From Geobacteraceae bacterium (GTDB taxonomy: Bacteria > Desulfobacterota > Desulfuromonadia > Desulfuromonadales > BM103), in contig JAHEDT010000011.1 of the NCBI GenBank assembly GCA_024641085.1, positions 1-64,000 on the forward strand: 64,000 nucleotides of DNA, read 5' to 3'. This document shows, in pieces, positions 44,085 to 53,072 of the stretch. Both the position numbers and the translations under genes were made by a program. Each line of letters starts with the position of its first letter. Position 1 is the stretch's first letter. The notes beneath the pieces are model-generated. The model saw nothing but the letters and a program-made list of their open reading frames with translations, was not told the origin of the DNA and searched no databases.

Positions 44085-44102
44085 TCCAGATTGCAATCTG
44101 GA
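44085..44102. promoter_or_regulatory. Perfect 18-bp palindrome upstream of the transglutaminase-deacetylase operon
   Basis: TCCAGATTGCAATCTGGA is an exact 18-bp palindrome 53 nt before the transglutaminase-like gene and about 135 nt after the acyl-CoA synthetase stop. Without T-run or spacer it is not a terminator, so a dimeric regulator site is likely. The rest of 44033-44237 shows no gene. Confidence 0.55.
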
Positions 44103-44237
44103 TCGTACCCTTGGCTGCGGCGTCCGGTTGTGGTTTTGAGTTACCACACTTCAGGTCGCCAAGACAAGGTCTCTGCGGTCTGTCGAGATTGCCAACATAC
44201 GGATGAAAGGGGCCTCTGCGCGCCCTGTTGGCTGATC

Positions 44238-45911
44238 TCACCCCGAGTTTTTTCTTTGCTCTTCGTCCCGGATTGAACGGCGCAGCAGTTTGCCGACCTT
44301 CGACTTGGGAAGCATATCGCGAAATTCGATATATTGGGGAACCTTGTAGGAAACCAGGCGCTCCCGGCACCAGGCCCGGAGATCGCTACCCGAGACACCC
44401 TTCGCGTCATGCTTCAAAACGACAATCGCCTTGATGCGTTCTCCCACTTTGGGGTCCGCGATACCGACGGCGCAGGCGTCGATGACAGTGGGGTGGTCCT
44501 GGAGGACGGCCTCGATCTCGGAGGCGCTGATACGGTAGCCCTTGTGCTTTATGACGTCCACTGTCCGCTCCATGAAGCGGATCTGCCCTGTGTCATCCTC
44601 GGCGACGAAATCTCCCATCCGGTAGTAGATTTCGCCATCCACGTCCACAAATGAGAGTGCTGTTTCGCCCGGTTTGTTCCAGTAACTCTTGATGTTGAAG
44701 TCGGATGTTATCCAGAGCTCGCCCACCCCGCCTTTGGCCACCGGCTCGAAGGTTGCCAGATCGGTGATGCGGTAACGGTAGGAGGGGAGGATGTGCCCTA
44801 TGACTTCGGCGCTGGGCTCGACCGAGGGGCGTGTGTATGCGACATGACCCACTTCTGTCGAGCCATAGACCTGGTAGATCGGTGAGCCGGTAATATCTCT
44901 CCAGCGGTTGAAAATCTCCGAGGGGAGGACATCACCGCCGCAATAGCAGTATTTGAATGATGTGAGGTCGTACTGATCGATTCTGTCGTTGTCGAGAATC
45001 ATTCGATAGAGTGCGGGAACCCCGAGCATCCATCTGACCTTGTGGCGCTCCACATCCCTCATGAGGGTGTCGGTTTGCGGGATTGGCATGAGGACCGTTT
45101 TGCAGCCGCTGTTCAGCCCCACGGCAATGAACATCCCCTTGGCCATGATGTGGTAGAGCGGATTGACGAGCAGGAAGGCGTCGTCGCCAACGCGAAGGTT
45201 GCCATCCAGGACCTCGCTCATGATGTCATTGATGTAGGAGACCTCGGTGGCGTGATTGCCCGGCACCCCTTTGGGGAAGCCGGTGGTCCCGCCCGTATAC
45301 ATGATGTAGGCAAGGTCTGTCCAGGGGTCAATCTCTGGTTGAGGATGGATCTCCGGCGCGTTTTTCAGGAGCTTCATGAAATCGTGGATGTGAAGAGCGG
45401 CCGGTACCTTCCCCGTGGGAATCTTGTCAAGCAGGTGGCCGAGCCAGATTTTCCATTTGGGGAGCATGTCGGCGATATTGGTGACGATGATCTGCTTGAG
45501 ATCGGTCTGATGGAAGACTTCTTCCATATAGCCGAAGTTGGTGTCCTGGCAGATCGCCGCCTTGACTTCGGCGTCGTTAACCAGGTAATTCAACTCGTGG
45601 GCCGTGTAGATCGGAGAGACGGGGACCACGACGCCGCCGATTTTTTGTATGGCAAAGTTGGCAATCACCCATTGCGGGCAATTGGAGAGGTAGAGCATGA
45701 CCCGGTCGCCGTAGCCGATCCCGATCGAGGCAAGGGCGGCTGAGAAACGGTTGATGTCACGCGCCAGGGAGGCGTAGGTTATTTCCAGGCCAAGGTAGAC
45801 GAGGGCCACATTGTCCGGGTAGGTCTCGGCAATTTCAAAGAAGCGGGTAAAGGTCAGTTGAGTTTTGACGGGGTCTCTCTTCAGCCCTTCAGTGACAAAT
45901 TTATCGTTCAT
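44238..45911 (-). CDS. Acyl-CoA synthetase (AMP-forming), last gene of the Liv operon
   Basis: 557 aa from the ATG at 45911. ANL motifs: YTGGTTGFPKG, YGSTEVG, the RMGDF hinge region and a C-terminal PKSKVGK with the catalytic Lys at about 541. Starts 4 nt after livF, so it activates the acid imported by that transporter. Specificity is not readable: the long AELNYLV/medium-chain-like core and position suggest an aromatic or branched carboxylic acid. It also carries the P-x4-G-K acetylation motif. Confidence 0.88.
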   Translation of the reverse strand: MNDKFVTEGLKRDPVKTQLTFTRFFEIAETYPDNVALVYLGLEITYASLARDINRFSAALASIGIGYGDRVMLYLSNCPQWVIANFAIQKIGGVVVPVSPIYTAHELNYLVNDAEVKAAICQDTNFGYMEEVFHQTDLKQIIVTNIADMLPKWKIWLGHLLDKIPTGKVPAALHIHDFMKLLKNAPEIHPQPEIDPWTDLAYIMYTGGTTGFPKGVPGNHATEVSYINDIMSEVLDGNLRVGDDAFLLVNPLYHIMAKGMFIAVGLNSGCKTVLMPIPQTDTLMRDVERHKVRWMLGVPALYRMILDNDRIDQYDLTSFKYCYCGGDVLPSEIFNRWRDITGSPIYQVYGSTEVGHVAYTRPSVEPSAEVIGHILPSYRYRITDLATFEPVAKGGVGELWITSDFNIKSYWNKPGETALSFVDVDGEIYYRMGDFVAEDDTGQIRFMERTVDVIKHKGYRISASEIEAVLQDHPTVIDACAVGIADPKVGERIKAIVVLKHDAKGVSGSDLRAWCRERLVSYKVPQYIEFRDMLPKSKVGKLLRRSIRDEEQRKNSG

Positions 45912-45915
45912 CTCT

Positions 45916-46665
45916 TTATCCACAGCCGAAGTAGGCCGCCTTGATGTCTGGATTCTCGAACAGTTCCCTACTGGTCCCCTCCATGACGGCCGACCCGTTT
46001 TCAATAATGTATGCGTAGTCCACGTAAGGGATGACCGGGCGGGCGTACTGCTCGGTGACGATGACCGAGATGTTTCGTTCCTTCCTGATCTGCGGGATCG
46101 ACTCGACGACGATGTGCTGTATGGAGGGCGCGAGGCCGAGCAGCGGTTCATCGAGCAGGAGAACCTTCGGTTGAGCCATCAGCGCCCTGCCGATCGCTAC
46201 CATCTGCTGCTCGCCGCCACTCAGAAAGCCTGCCGCCCGCCTGGTGAGCTTTTTAAGGGCGGGAAAGAGCTCCATGACGAACGCCATGGTCTCCCTGGCC
46301 TGGGCCCGGGTGGCGAGATGCCCGCCGATGGCGAGATTTTCGAAGACCGAGGATTCGGGAAAGAGTCTGCGGCGTTCCGGGCAGAGGACGATGCCGCGTT
46401 GCGCACGCTGGTGCGCCTTGAGACCGGTGATCGCCTCGCCGTTGTGCCTGATCTCCCCGAACAGGGAAATTCTCTCGCCGCCCCGCATCTTCTCCTTGTG
46501 CTGGATGTCGAGGATGATGCCGCTGAGTGCGTACATCAGGGTCGACTTGCCGGCGCTGTTGGCGCCGAAGATTCCTATCACTCCGTTGTCCGGGCAGTTG
46601 AGATCGATGTTGTTGAGGGCGAGCATGTTCTCGTAAAAAACCATGACCCCGCTTGCTTCCAGCAT
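45916..46665 (-). CDS. livF: Branched-chain amino acid-type ABC transporter ATP-binding protein (LivF)
   Basis: 249-aa ABC ATPase with Walker A GANSAGKST, signature LSGGEQQM and Walker B VLLLDEPLLGLAP, the LivF pattern. It pairs with LivG. Start overlaps livG stop by one base. Confidence 0.93.
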   Translation of the reverse strand: MLEASGVMVFYENMLALNNIDLNCPDNGVIGIFGANSAGKSTLMYALSGIILDIQHKEKMRGGERISLFGEIRHNGEAITGLKAHQRAQRGIVLCPERRRLFPESSVFENLAIGGHLATRAQARETMAFVMELFPALKKLTRRAAGFLSGGEQQMVAIGRALMAQPKVLLLDEPLLGLAPSIQHIVVESIPQIRKERNISVIVTEQYARPVIPYVDYAYIIENGSAVMEGTSRELFENPDIKAAYFGCG

Positions 46666-47444
46666 CAGAAGTCCTCCTCGGAGCCGAGGTAGGCCTCGCG
46701 AACTTTCGGGTGGCTGATAACGTCCTGCGGCGGCCCCTCGGTGATCTTTTCGCCGTAGGAGAGAGCCATGACGCGATTGGCGACCCTGAAGAGTTCAACG
46801 AGCCGGTGCTCGACCATGATCATCGTGATGCCCTGGGCATTCAACTTTTCGATGAGTGGTACGAGGCTGGAAATCTCGCTCGCGGAGAGCCCCGAAAAGA
46901 CCTCGTCGCAGATCAGCAGCTCCGGGCGCATGGCCAGGCAACGGCCAAGCTCAAGTCTTTTCAAATAACCGGTGGGAAGCGTCCCGGCCAGCTTGTAGGG
47001 GACGCGCGAGTCGCGTTCGAAGCCGAGTTCTTCCAGGATGTCCACGGCTACGGTATTCCGGTCGCCGTGGCGCCCGCCGCCACGCCAGCCGCCGACCCGC
47101 TTGGCCCGGGGCGAGCTCAGGGGGATGACCAGGTTCTTGTAGGCGGGCATCGTGAAGTAAGGCCGCATGACCTGAAACGTCCGGTTGATCCCCATGTCCG
47201 CGACCTTGTGCGGCTTTTTGCCGGTGATGTCCCGCCCGTGAAAGGCAATGGTCCCCAGTGTAGGCTTTAAAAAGCCAGTGATGCAGTTGATCAGTGTGGT
47301 CTTGCCCGAACCGTTGGGGCCGATGATCCCCACGACGTCACCGCGGTTGACGGTGAGGCTGACATTGTCAAGCGCCTTGACGCCGCCGAAATGCATCGAG
47401 ACAGAATTGATCTCGAGGATTGGTTCCGTTGATCGTTGAGTCAT
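46665..47444 (-). CDS. livG: Branched-chain amino acid-type ABC transporter ATP-binding protein (LivG)
   Basis: 259-aa ABC ATPase: Walker A GPNGSGKTTL, the long LivG insert before the signature, Walker B LLICDEVFSGLS. Usual signature LSGGQ is replaced by a degenerate LPTGYLKRLE segment, a variant worth noting. Overlaps livM by 4 nt. Confidence 0.9.
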   Translation of the reverse strand: MTQRSTEPILEINSVSMHFGGVKALDNVSLTVNRGDVVGIIGPNGSGKTTLINCITGFLKPTLGTIAFHGRDITGKKPHKVADMGINRTFQVMRPYFTMPAYKNLVIPLSSPRAKRVGGWRGGGRHGDRNTVAVDILEELGFERDSRVPYKLAGTLPTGYLKRLELGRCLAMRPELLICDEVFSGLSASEISSLVPLIEKLNAQGITMIMVEHRLVELFRVANRVMALSYGEKITEGPPQDVISHPKVREAYLGSEEDF

Positions 47445-48466
47445 CTTATATCCACCCAGCGCTCGATCTGCTGATATTTCCGCGTCAGGAAGTTCATCAA
47501 TCCTTCGCTGCGGAAAACCACGAACCCGGTGAGGACCAGGGCATAGACCACGATGCGCAGGCTGCCGAAATCCCTGAGCAGCTCGGACAGGGGCACGAGG
47601 ATGGCGGCGCCGATCACCGGCCCCACCAGGGTGCCGCTGCCGCCGATGATGGTCGCTGCGATCGGCATTATTGACAGATCGAGGGCGAAGGACGAAATAC
47701 CCACGTTGCTGTACATGTGGATGTAGTATGCGCCCGCAAAGCAGCCTGTGAGTGAGGCCAGGAAGACCGCCTTGGCTTTTGTCCTGGTGACGCTGATTCC
47801 CGAGGCCCGTACTGATTGATCATTGTCCTTGACGGCGCGGACGACCAGGCCCGCATCGGTGTTGACGAACCGACGAAGCGCAAAGAGGGCGACCAGCAGC
47901 CCGAGGACCAAGCCGTACTGTTCCGTCCAGAAAGAGTTGAAGCCGTCAATGCCGCGAAACCCCTCGGTCCCTCCAAGGATGTCGAATGCCTCTATGAGGC
48001 GGATCATCAGGAGAGGGTACATCAGGGTGACAATGGCAAAATAGATCCCACGGAGGGGCAGGCACGGCAGCAAAGCGATCGTACAGATCATGGCCCCGAG
48101 GATGGTCGCCACCAGGATCGCGAGAAACGGCGGTAAGCCGAACTCGGTATTGCAAATCGCTGAGATGTAGCCCCCGATGCCGTAGAAGAAGGCTCCCCCG
48201 AGACTCACCAGGCCGACGTAGTTGGCCAGGAAGTCGAACGATATGGACAGGAGTGCGAGGATGCAGACGCTGAGCCCGACACGTCCCCAGTAGGGCCATG
48301 GAGAGAGCGCCAGGGGCATGAAAAGGAAGCAGCAGGTCAACAGCATCCTCGGAGCGAGCAGGTAGCCGATCTCTTCCAGCGAGTTTAAAGCATAGATCGA
48401 TGCGCTGCGTACCTTTACCCCCCGGTCGATCCTTTCCCTGCGCCTCTGCTTGAACGGTTCAGACAT
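47441..48466 (-). CDS. livM: Branched-chain amino acid-type ABC transporter permease (LivM)
   Basis: 341-aa membrane protein with about nine helices and the permease loop around VRAVKDNDQSVRASGISVTRTK. Forms the channel with LivH. An N-terminal cytosolic extension of about 25 basic residues precedes the first helix. Confidence 0.92.
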   Translation of the reverse strand: MSEPFKQRRRERIDRGVKVRSASIYALNSLEEIGYLLAPRMLLTCCFLFMPLALSPWPYWGRVGLSVCILALLSISFDFLANYVGLVSLGGAFFYGIGGYISAICNTEFGLPPFLAILVATILGAMICTIALLPCLPLRGIYFAIVTLMYPLLMIRLIEAFDILGGTEGFRGIDGFNSFWTEQYGLVLGLLVALFALRRFVNTDAGLVVRAVKDNDQSVRASGISVTRTKAKAVFLASLTGCFAGAYYIHMYSNVGISSFALDLSIMPIAATIIGGSGTLVGPVIGAAILVPLSELLRDFGSLRIVVYALVLTGFVVFRSEGLMNFLTRKYQQIERWVDIR

Positions 48467-48470
48467 CGTC

Positions 48471-49343
48471 TCAGACCCTCTCCTGCAGCTGCTTCTGCCT
48501 GCCGAAAAATCCCGAGGGGCGGATAATCAGAGTCGCGATAATGGCCAGCAGCATCACGACCATCTGGAAGTGCGGTTTGCCGTATGCGACGGTTATGTAC
48601 TGGGAATAGCCGAGCACGAAAGCGGCCATCACGGTCCCTGCCCAACTTCCCAGCCCGCCGACGACACAGACCGCAATGGCATAGATAAGGACCTTGTATC
48701 CCTCTTCCACGACCAGGGACCCGAGGGGGAATATAATCAAGGCGGCAACGCCTGCCAGCATCGACCCCAGGGCTACGGCAATTGCCGCCGTGACGTCTGA
48801 GTCGATACCGAGCATCATGGCGGCCCGTTCATCCTGAGCCACCCCCTTCAGGGCTCGGCCAATTCGAGTGTACTTGGTAAGCAGCCAGATTGTCGCCAGC
48901 ATGGCGAATCCAAGCACGACCAGAAAAATGCGCTGGTGGTCCACCGGGACATCGAAGATGAAGCTGACCCCATCCAGTGCCGGCGGGAGGGTATAGGTGC
49001 TCCCTCGAAAACCCAGGTAGCGGAGCCCTTCGAGAAGGGCGAGGCCGATGGCATAGGTGGCGATCACTTCGGAGACTTCCATGCCGCGCACCCTCTTCAA
49101 GATGAGGTAGTAGATCAGGACTCCCAGGAGCCCGGCCGCGGCAATGGCCAGAACGGCGGCGACGAAGTAGGGGAGTCCGGCCTGCTTGAAGAAGACCCAG
49201 GCGACAAATCCGGTCAAAACGTAGATTGCGCCATGAGCGAAGTTAGGCAGGCGACTTACTCCATACACGAGAGAGAAGCCGAACGCCATGAGAACCAGGG
49301 CCAGCGATTGGATGAATCCGTAGACGAGGATGTCATAAAACAT
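48471..49343 (-). CDS. livH: Branched-chain amino acid-type ABC transporter permease (LivH)
   Basis: 290-aa membrane protein, about eight helices, with the conserved LALVLMAFGFSLVYG opening and the GVAQDERAAMMLGID cytosolic loop. Lies between livK (71 nt upstream) and livM (4 nt downstream). Confidence 0.92.
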   Translation of the reverse strand: MFYDILVYGFIQSLALVLMAFGFSLVYGVSRLPNFAHGAIYVLTGFVAWVFFKQAGLPYFVAAVLAIAAAGLLGVLIYYLILKRVRGMEVSEVIATYAIGLALLEGLRYLGFRGSTYTLPPALDGVSFIFDVPVDHQRIFLVVLGFAMLATIWLLTKYTRIGRALKGVAQDERAAMMLGIDSDVTAAIAVALGSMLAGVAALIIFPLGSLVVEEGYKVLIYAIAVCVVGGLGSWAGTVMAAFVLGYSQYITVAYGKPHFQMVVMLLAIIATLIIRPSGFFGRQKQLQERV

Positions 49344-49414
49344 GGACGGTTACCTTGGGAGGGGGATGGCTGGCGGCCGCGTTGCGCGACCGCCAGCACG
49401 TCGTCAGTTGTCAG

Positions 49415-50689
49415 TTACTTTGCCCAAGGTGGAAGCTTGAGGGTCCCCACGGCACCTGCGTCCGGCCAGAATGTGACCCTCTTACCGTCCTGCCACTGGA
49501 TCATGCCGGTAATCGCACCCTCGGCGGGGTCGGTGGATGGGATGACCTGGTGGCTTTTAGGGTCGAAGCGAATCCTGCCGTAGACGCCCATAAGGTCGAT
49601 CGTCTCCAACGCAGCAACGACCTTGTCGGAGTCAAGGGTACCCGCGCGCTCGATGGCGTCCTTTAATGCGTAAACAGCCATGTAGCTCGATGAGGCTCCG
49701 TAGCCTTCCGGTTCGAGCCCCCATTTGGCTTTGTAGGCATCGACGAACTTCATGGTCCAGGGGGTAATGGTTGACGGTGCATTGCCACCGTTGACCAGGT
49801 CGACGACCGCGTACTCGACCGCGCCTTTGGATGCTTCCCAGAAGCCGGGCTGCTCGGCGGCGGACATGAACCCGAAGGGCAGGCTCTTGAGCTTGAAGTC
49901 GCGCCACTGCTTGAGGAGAATGGCTGTCTCCGGCATATCCATGAAGATGAACAGGACCTGGGCGTTTTCACGCCGGGACTTCAGCAGCCCCGGGGCAAAA
50001 TCTGTATTGCCGGTCGGATAGATGTCGTGGCCAACCACCGTGAAGCCTGCCTTGGTCAGGAATTTCTCGACGACTTCCCCGGATTTCCTGGCGTGGGCGA
50101 CGTCCTGCACCATGATGTGAACCCGCTCGAGGCCGTGTTCTTTGCGGAATTTCTCGAAGACAGGCATCATCTCTTTGACGATGATGTTGACGATTTCGTT
50201 GGAAATGCGGAAAGCGTATTTGTACTTGTCGTAATTCTCGGCGATGGTCTTGTGATAGGCAGGAGAGAGCACGCCGGTGGTCACGATGGAAACTTTTTTA
50301 TGCTTACCGAGCAGGTCAAGGACCGCCAGGGCGGCTTCGGAGCGAACCGGCCCGCCGACCAGAAAATCGACTTTTTTCTGGAGGATGAGCTTTTCGACCG
50401 CCTTCAGGGCATCGTCGACGGGAACCCCGGGTTCAAGGTCACGAGTATCGATGACCTCGACTGCCATCGGCCGTTTGCTGCCTGCGACAGCGACCCCTCC
50501 GGCAGCGTTGATTTCATCGACGGCCAGCTTGATGCCGCGTTCAGCATCCCAGCCATAGAGGAAGGCTGTGGAGAGGGGGGCGCCGAGCAGGATGGGCTCC
50601 GCGGCCCTGGCGACCTCCGGGCCTGTGCCGAGCAAGAGCAGCGCGGCGACCACGAGTGTTGAGAAACAACGGGCCATAAATCGCATCAT
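49415..50689 (-). CDS. livK: Branched-chain amino acid-type ABC transporter substrate-binding protein (LivK)
   Basis: 424 aa, Leu/Ile/Val-binding periplasmic fold (Peripla_BP_6). A signal peptide (about 1-29, ending ARAA) is followed by ILLGAPLS. In aromatic degraders such proteins bind benzoate-like acids as well as amino acids; the acyl-CoA synthetase in the same operon favours a carboxylic acid here. AGGAGGAG lies 3 nt before the ATG. First gene of livKHMGF plus ligase. Confidence 0.92.
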   Translation of the reverse strand: MMRFMARCFSTLVVAALLLLGTGPEVARAAEPILLGAPLSTAFLYGWDAERGIKLAVDEINAAGGVAVAGSKRPMAVEVIDTRDLEPGVPVDDALKAVEKLILQKKVDFLVGGPVRSEAALAVLDLLGKHKKVSIVTTGVLSPAYHKTIAENYDKYKYAFRISNEIVNIIVKEMMPVFEKFRKEHGLERVHIMVQDVAHARKSGEVVEKFLTKAGFTVVGHDIYPTGNTDFAPGLLKSRRENAQVLFIFMDMPETAILLKQWRDFKLKSLPFGFMSAAEQPGFWEASKGAVEYAVVDLVNGGNAPSTITPWTMKFVDAYKAKWGLEPEGYGASSSYMAVYALKDAIERAGTLDSDKVVAALETIDLMGVYGRIRFDPKSHQVIPSTDPAEGAITGMIQWQDGKRVTFWPDAGAVGTLKLPPWAK

Positions 50690-50732
50690 GTTCTCCTCCT
50701 TTTAAAGAGTTTGTAGAACAATGTTAGCAATC

Positions 50733-50764
50733 CACGAAATAAAAAGCTATGGTTTTATTTTGTG
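50733..50764. promoter_or_regulatory. 32-bp interrupted palindrome in the liv operon promoter region
   Basis: Arms CACGAAATAAAA and TTTTATTTTGTG (one mismatch) flank an 8-nt centre, 44 nt upstream of livK. Its position over the expected promoter fits a repressor operator. No T-run follows on the minus strand in a terminator arrangement. Confidence 0.55.
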
Positions 50765-51028
50765 AAGTAACTTGCTGCAAATAAAGAATAATATGTTTTT
50801 AATGCTTAGTATTAATTTACATATCGAGTAGGGGGTGTGTAGCAAAGTTAGAAATGATATGAAACAATGTTTTTGTTTGACCGGATGCTGCGCGCACTTC
50901 GGTGCCCTGCTCTTATCTGGTGCATGTGGCCTGCTGCAGTTCTACGTCGAGGGCCGCGGCCGCTTCGTGTCGATGGCCGATCCATCAGCGCCAGAGGTCC
51001 TTATCCTGAACCTGAATGACAGGGACTC
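50765..51028. other. Intergenic region between livK and the DUF4124 gene
   Basis: The first 70 nt are AT-rich and probably carry the liv promoter. The remainder is GC-richer and holds only a plus-strand open frame (50835-51191) antisense to the DUF4124 gene, which has no ribosome site or recognisable product. No gene supported. Confidence 0.5.
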
Positions 51029-51514
51029 TTATCGGGGTGGAATTTTATTCAGAATGCCATGGACTCTTTTGCGTGCATCATTGCTGAGGCCGCTGCTGGA
51101 CAAATGGTCAAGCAGATCCTGCTTTTTCTGCCTGAGTTCAGTTATTTGCCGCATGGCCGCCTGCTGCTCAACGACCCGACTCGAGTGGTAGCGCCTGGTC
51201 ACGGCATCGCTGTAGCTCTGTACCAGTGCTTCCGCCTCGCTCTGCAATGCCAGCGGTTGCGATGTGTCCGGTTTGACGACTTCTTCTCTTTGCTCTGCCG
51301 GGTTCTGAACGGCGCTCCCATCGGTGCTCGGCATGATATTGAAGCTACCTGTGCCCGGCGGATTATCCATTGGCGTGCAACCCGCCGGCAGGTTGGTCTG
51401 GTTGTCCGTCATGACCAACCGGCCATCTGCCGTTCGGCAACGATAAACCTCTGCAGAGGCATAGGTCAGCATCGCCAAGAAAAGCCCTGTCGTCAGCACG
51501 TATTTCCTGAACAT
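51029..51514 (-). CDS. DUF4124-domain exported protein
   Basis: 161 aa from the ATG at 51514, with GGAGG at 5 nt. A signal peptide (about 1-20) is followed by a DUF4124 segment (EVYRCRTADGRLVMTDNQ...) and then a charged, partly helical tail (about 90-161, EAEALVQSYSDAVTRR...). Periplasmic; function unknown. A monocistronic gene at the edge of the accessory patch. Confidence 0.8.
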   Translation of the reverse strand: MFRKYVLTTGLFLAMLTYASAEVYRCRTADGRLVMTDNQTNLPAGCTPMDNPPGTGSFNIMPSTDGSAVQNPAEQREEVVKPDTSQPLALQSEAEALVQSYSDAVTRRYHSSRVVEQQAAMRQITELRQKKQDLLDHLSSSGLSNDARKRVHGILNKIPPR

Positions 51515-51832
51515 GACCACCTCCGCAACAGCTTAAGAATACTTCAAATATACCACTTGAACAATTGGGTGCGATGAGAAACATGGTATTAGGTCAGTGG
51601 GACCGCCCGATAAGGTGTTTTGCAAAAGAGGAGAGTCGGTCATAACTGGGCATTCATCGCAGTGCGCCCTGGCAGCCAGACAAGTCCTTGATCTGAAGGT
51701 TGACTGTTTTCATGCCTGGCACAGTTGACAATCGATGAGGATTGCAATGGCAATCATGTCTAGGCTTCTTGTTTTCATGAGGCCTATGGACATATAATAA
51801 TTTGAATAAAGCATTAAAAAGGCTGAACATTT
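51515..51832. other. Intergenic region, no gene seen
   Basis: About 320 nt of mixed composition becoming AT-rich towards the eptA remnant. No ORF with a ribosome site and no clear repeat or structured RNA. Confidence 0.5.
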
Positions 51833-52727
51833 ATGTCAAACTCCAAGCTTATATTCAATTCAAACATCAAATGCGGTGTGTCGTCCTTGACGCTTCTCAA
51901 CCGCTTTCTTTATCGTCTTGTTCGATAATCACTTGTTTTGGCAGTCGATGGTAGCAAGGCTTGATCCGAGTAGCACTTCTCATTGGCAATTCATTTTCAT
52001 TATCGCGGTGGTTTTGGTTCTCCTGTTCCACTGTATCCTTACCTTCTTAGCATTCAGGCCGATTATTAAACCTGTCCTTGTCACTGTCCTTATGATCGCA
52101 GCCGGCGTCAGTTATTTCGCTGATTCTTATGGTGTGATCATCGATAAGTCGATGATCCACAACATGCTGGAAACAAATGTTCGGGAAGCATCGGAACTGG
52201 TTACATGGCCATTGCTCTGGCACCTGCTGCTGTTTGGCTTTCTCCCGGCGATACTGATCATCATTATGCCCATTCGTTATCCTACCTGGCGTCGTGGGTT
52301 GCTCCTGCGAACGGGAAGCATCATTCTCAGTCTGGTTATCGTCTGTAGCCTGATTATGCTCAATTACAAGGAGATTTTTCTTTTTGGGCGGGCGAACCGG
52401 GATTTGCGGATGTTTCTCAACCCAACTCACGCCATAGGTTCACTGAACAGGGTTTTGCGCAAACAATATTTTGCGCATGCTGAGGAAGCTCTTCGGGTCG
52501 CAGCCGCTGATGCTGTGCGTGACAAACCAGCACAACGGTCGGTCGTCGTGCTGGTTATTGGCGAGACGGCACGTTCCCAGGAGTTCCCTTTTACTGGTTA
52601 CGCACGCAACACGACCTTATCTCATGACAACCTTTTTCACAGTATATTAGGTCTCTTTCATGTCCGAACCGTTGAGTATCGAGCTAACCTGGATATTTTT
52701 TCTGATTCGCGCAGGAGTGATGGCTAA
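51833..52727 (+). pseudogene. eptA: eptA-type phosphoethanolamine transferase, frameshifted and internally deleted
   Basis: The N-terminus starts at ATG 51833 in one frame (to a stop at 51927-51929) and continues from about 51900 in another frame as FDNHLFWQSMVARL. This is a one-base shift inside the first membrane helix. The membrane part (five helices) follows, then the start of the sulfatase-like domain (VIGETARSQEF...GYARNT). This is joined directly in frame to the extreme C-terminus (LSHDNLFHSILGL...LDIF). About 250 residues are missing, including the nucleophile Thr region (CGTST type) and later metal ligands. Normal EptA is about 540 aa. It cannot transfer phosphoethanolamine to lipid A. 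Context: an IS30 remnant 1 kb away. Confidence 0.85.
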
Positions 52728-53072
52728 TCGTATGAATGGGAAACCGGAGATGATGATTTGATGTTGCACTATATTCAGATATGAAAGCCCTCGATCTTTG
52801 GCCCAAGGGCTGATCCTGACTTATTTGGAATCATGTCTTATCGTTATCACTGCAAGCACCCAAGCTTCATAAAGTCAATTCTGGATGGGGAGGCCATATC
52901 AGGTGATATAATGGTTCCATCGAAATGAAATTTATATGGTTTTTAGACTTGAACTCCAGGTGGCCATTCTTATTGATCACGACTGACAGGGCGGATTAAA
53001 GGTCTTCCTCAGATTCTTATATTGCAGGTGATTTCAGAAAAACGCGCAATCTTTTGAATCGGCTATTTTAAT
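52728..53072. other. Intergenic region between eptA remnant and PAP2 gene
   Basis: AT-rich, 345 nt, without a supported ORF. A weak hairpin AGCCCT...AGGGCT (about 52786-52811) could end the eptA transcript but lacks a T-run. Confidence 0.45.

Noticed and set aside
50835-51191. 118-codon plus-strand ORF opposite the DUF4124 gene
   Set aside because: Cys-rich, no family resemblance, overlaps a gene with a signal peptide and good ribosome site on the other strand.
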